Assembly (NCBI GenBank): GCA_011316305.1
Contig: SAUG01000101.1
Span: 186,001-250,000, forward strand
Direction of reading: 5' to 3'
Length of the DNA: 64,000 nucleotides
Source: Rusavskia elegans
Lineage: Eukaryota; Ascomycota; Lecanoromycetes; Teloschistales; Teloschistaceae
The position numbers were made by a program, and so were the translations under genes. This document shows, in pieces, positions 63,343 through 64,000 of this stretch (position 1 is the first letter of the stretch; each line of letters opens with the position of its first letter). The notes beneath the pieces were generated by a model, which was not told the origin of the DNA, searched no databases, and saw nothing but the letters and a program-made list of their open reading frames with translations.

Positions 63343-64000
63343 TCTGTCCTGACATCAGACACTTCGAATGGCAGCCAGCCAAACCGGATATCCATCAGTG
63401 GATGGTTGCATTATTCTGGGGTATTTCTTGCAGGAAGGCAATATGAGTTTGCAGTGTTCCTTTTGTCAGCGTGTCTTCAGCGTGTCACTCTTTACATACA
63501 CAGTCAGGAGCCCCTGAATGTAAATTGGATGTTCAATCCTTGTTTTTGGATTGCCCAATCTCAATCTATCTCAAAGATGTTGCGATTACTGGAACATTTG
63601 ATATCACTGCAGTAAAAGCGGACGTTGATATCTACACATGATCAAACCGAAAATGCATATCCTTAACTTTTGTATCCCATATAACGACGTCTCGGTCTAT
63701 ACGCAGCATGAAGCCTACGTTCACTGAAGATCATTCAGTATGTTGTTCATAGAAAGGAGAAATCAGAGGGGTGGCGTTTAAGAATTGCTGATTGCTTGGC
63801 ACGGCGCTAGTGGAGCGCCGTATCATCACCAGTGCCTCGAACAGCTTCATCCCATCTAGACTCTTCATATTCGATAATCCTTCCACGCCGGCAGATGCAT
63901 TAGGATCACGATTTTCAGCTAGAGTACTACCTTTCGATACGAGACTGGGCAAGCGTCCACACCGACCGCCATCATGGGGCCACCCAAAGATACCCTTTTC
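63343..64000. other. Right-edge intergenic sequence
   Basis: 3' flank of the secreted protein gene. A short minus-strand frame (63731-63952) has no motif. No gene supported. Confidence 0.5.

Overview
The window is nuclear DNA of a filamentous ascomycete (Pezizomycotina; Dothideomycetes or Eurotiomycetes seem likely, but no marker here settles it). The evidence is: genes split by many 45-120 nt GT-AG introns with fungal branch points; fungus-specific families (Dlt1, Aim32, GT34 mannosyltransferase-like, HET-domain proteins, 2EXR/DUF7730-type proteins); fungal Ypd1; and an adenylation-thiolation-reductase NRPS-like enzyme. No rRNA, intact tRNA, CRISPR array or complete transposon was seen.

Layout. 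0.8-30.7 kb is mostly conserved housekeeping sequence: peptidyl-tRNA hydrolase 2 (-), a GT34 protein (+), a PHD-MYST histone acetyltransferase (-), a 2H phosphodiesterase-like protein (-), the phosphorelay protein Ypd1 (-), mitochondrial aspartate aminotransferase with 3-nt and 10-nt micro-exons (-), mitochondrial ribosomal protein bL28m (+), a probable secreted protein (-), the SART1/Snu66 splicing factor (+), a tandem trio of small secreted paralogues at 19.4-21.9 kb (third copy apparently broken), SRP40/Nopp140 (-), exocyst Sec3 (+) and an ornithine cyclodeaminase-family protein (-).

31-44 kb is accessory. It holds a decayed HET gene whose early stops all fit CAA/CAG to TAA/TAG, a P-loop sulfotransferase-like protein, an agmatinase-family ureohydrolase, a class I methyltransferase, an A-T-R NRPS-like enzyme and a three-helix MFS transporter fragment. 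Together with the cyclodeaminase this is a candidate small biosynthetic locus with an arginine/ornithine flavour. 44-50 kb is gene-poor, with a frameshifted 2EXR-type gene at its centre and its intact relative at 50.3 kb.

51.7-58 kb returns to core genes: an OB-fold-like protein, an unknown protein, Aim32 and Dlt1. 58.5-64 kb is accessory again: an intact HET-domain gene, a gene-poor stretch with a diverged direct repeat, and a four-cysteine small secreted protein.

Exon joints were placed by eye from GT/AG sites, phase and family motifs. Starts are the first ATG giving a sensible N-terminus. TTG/GTG starts were not used.
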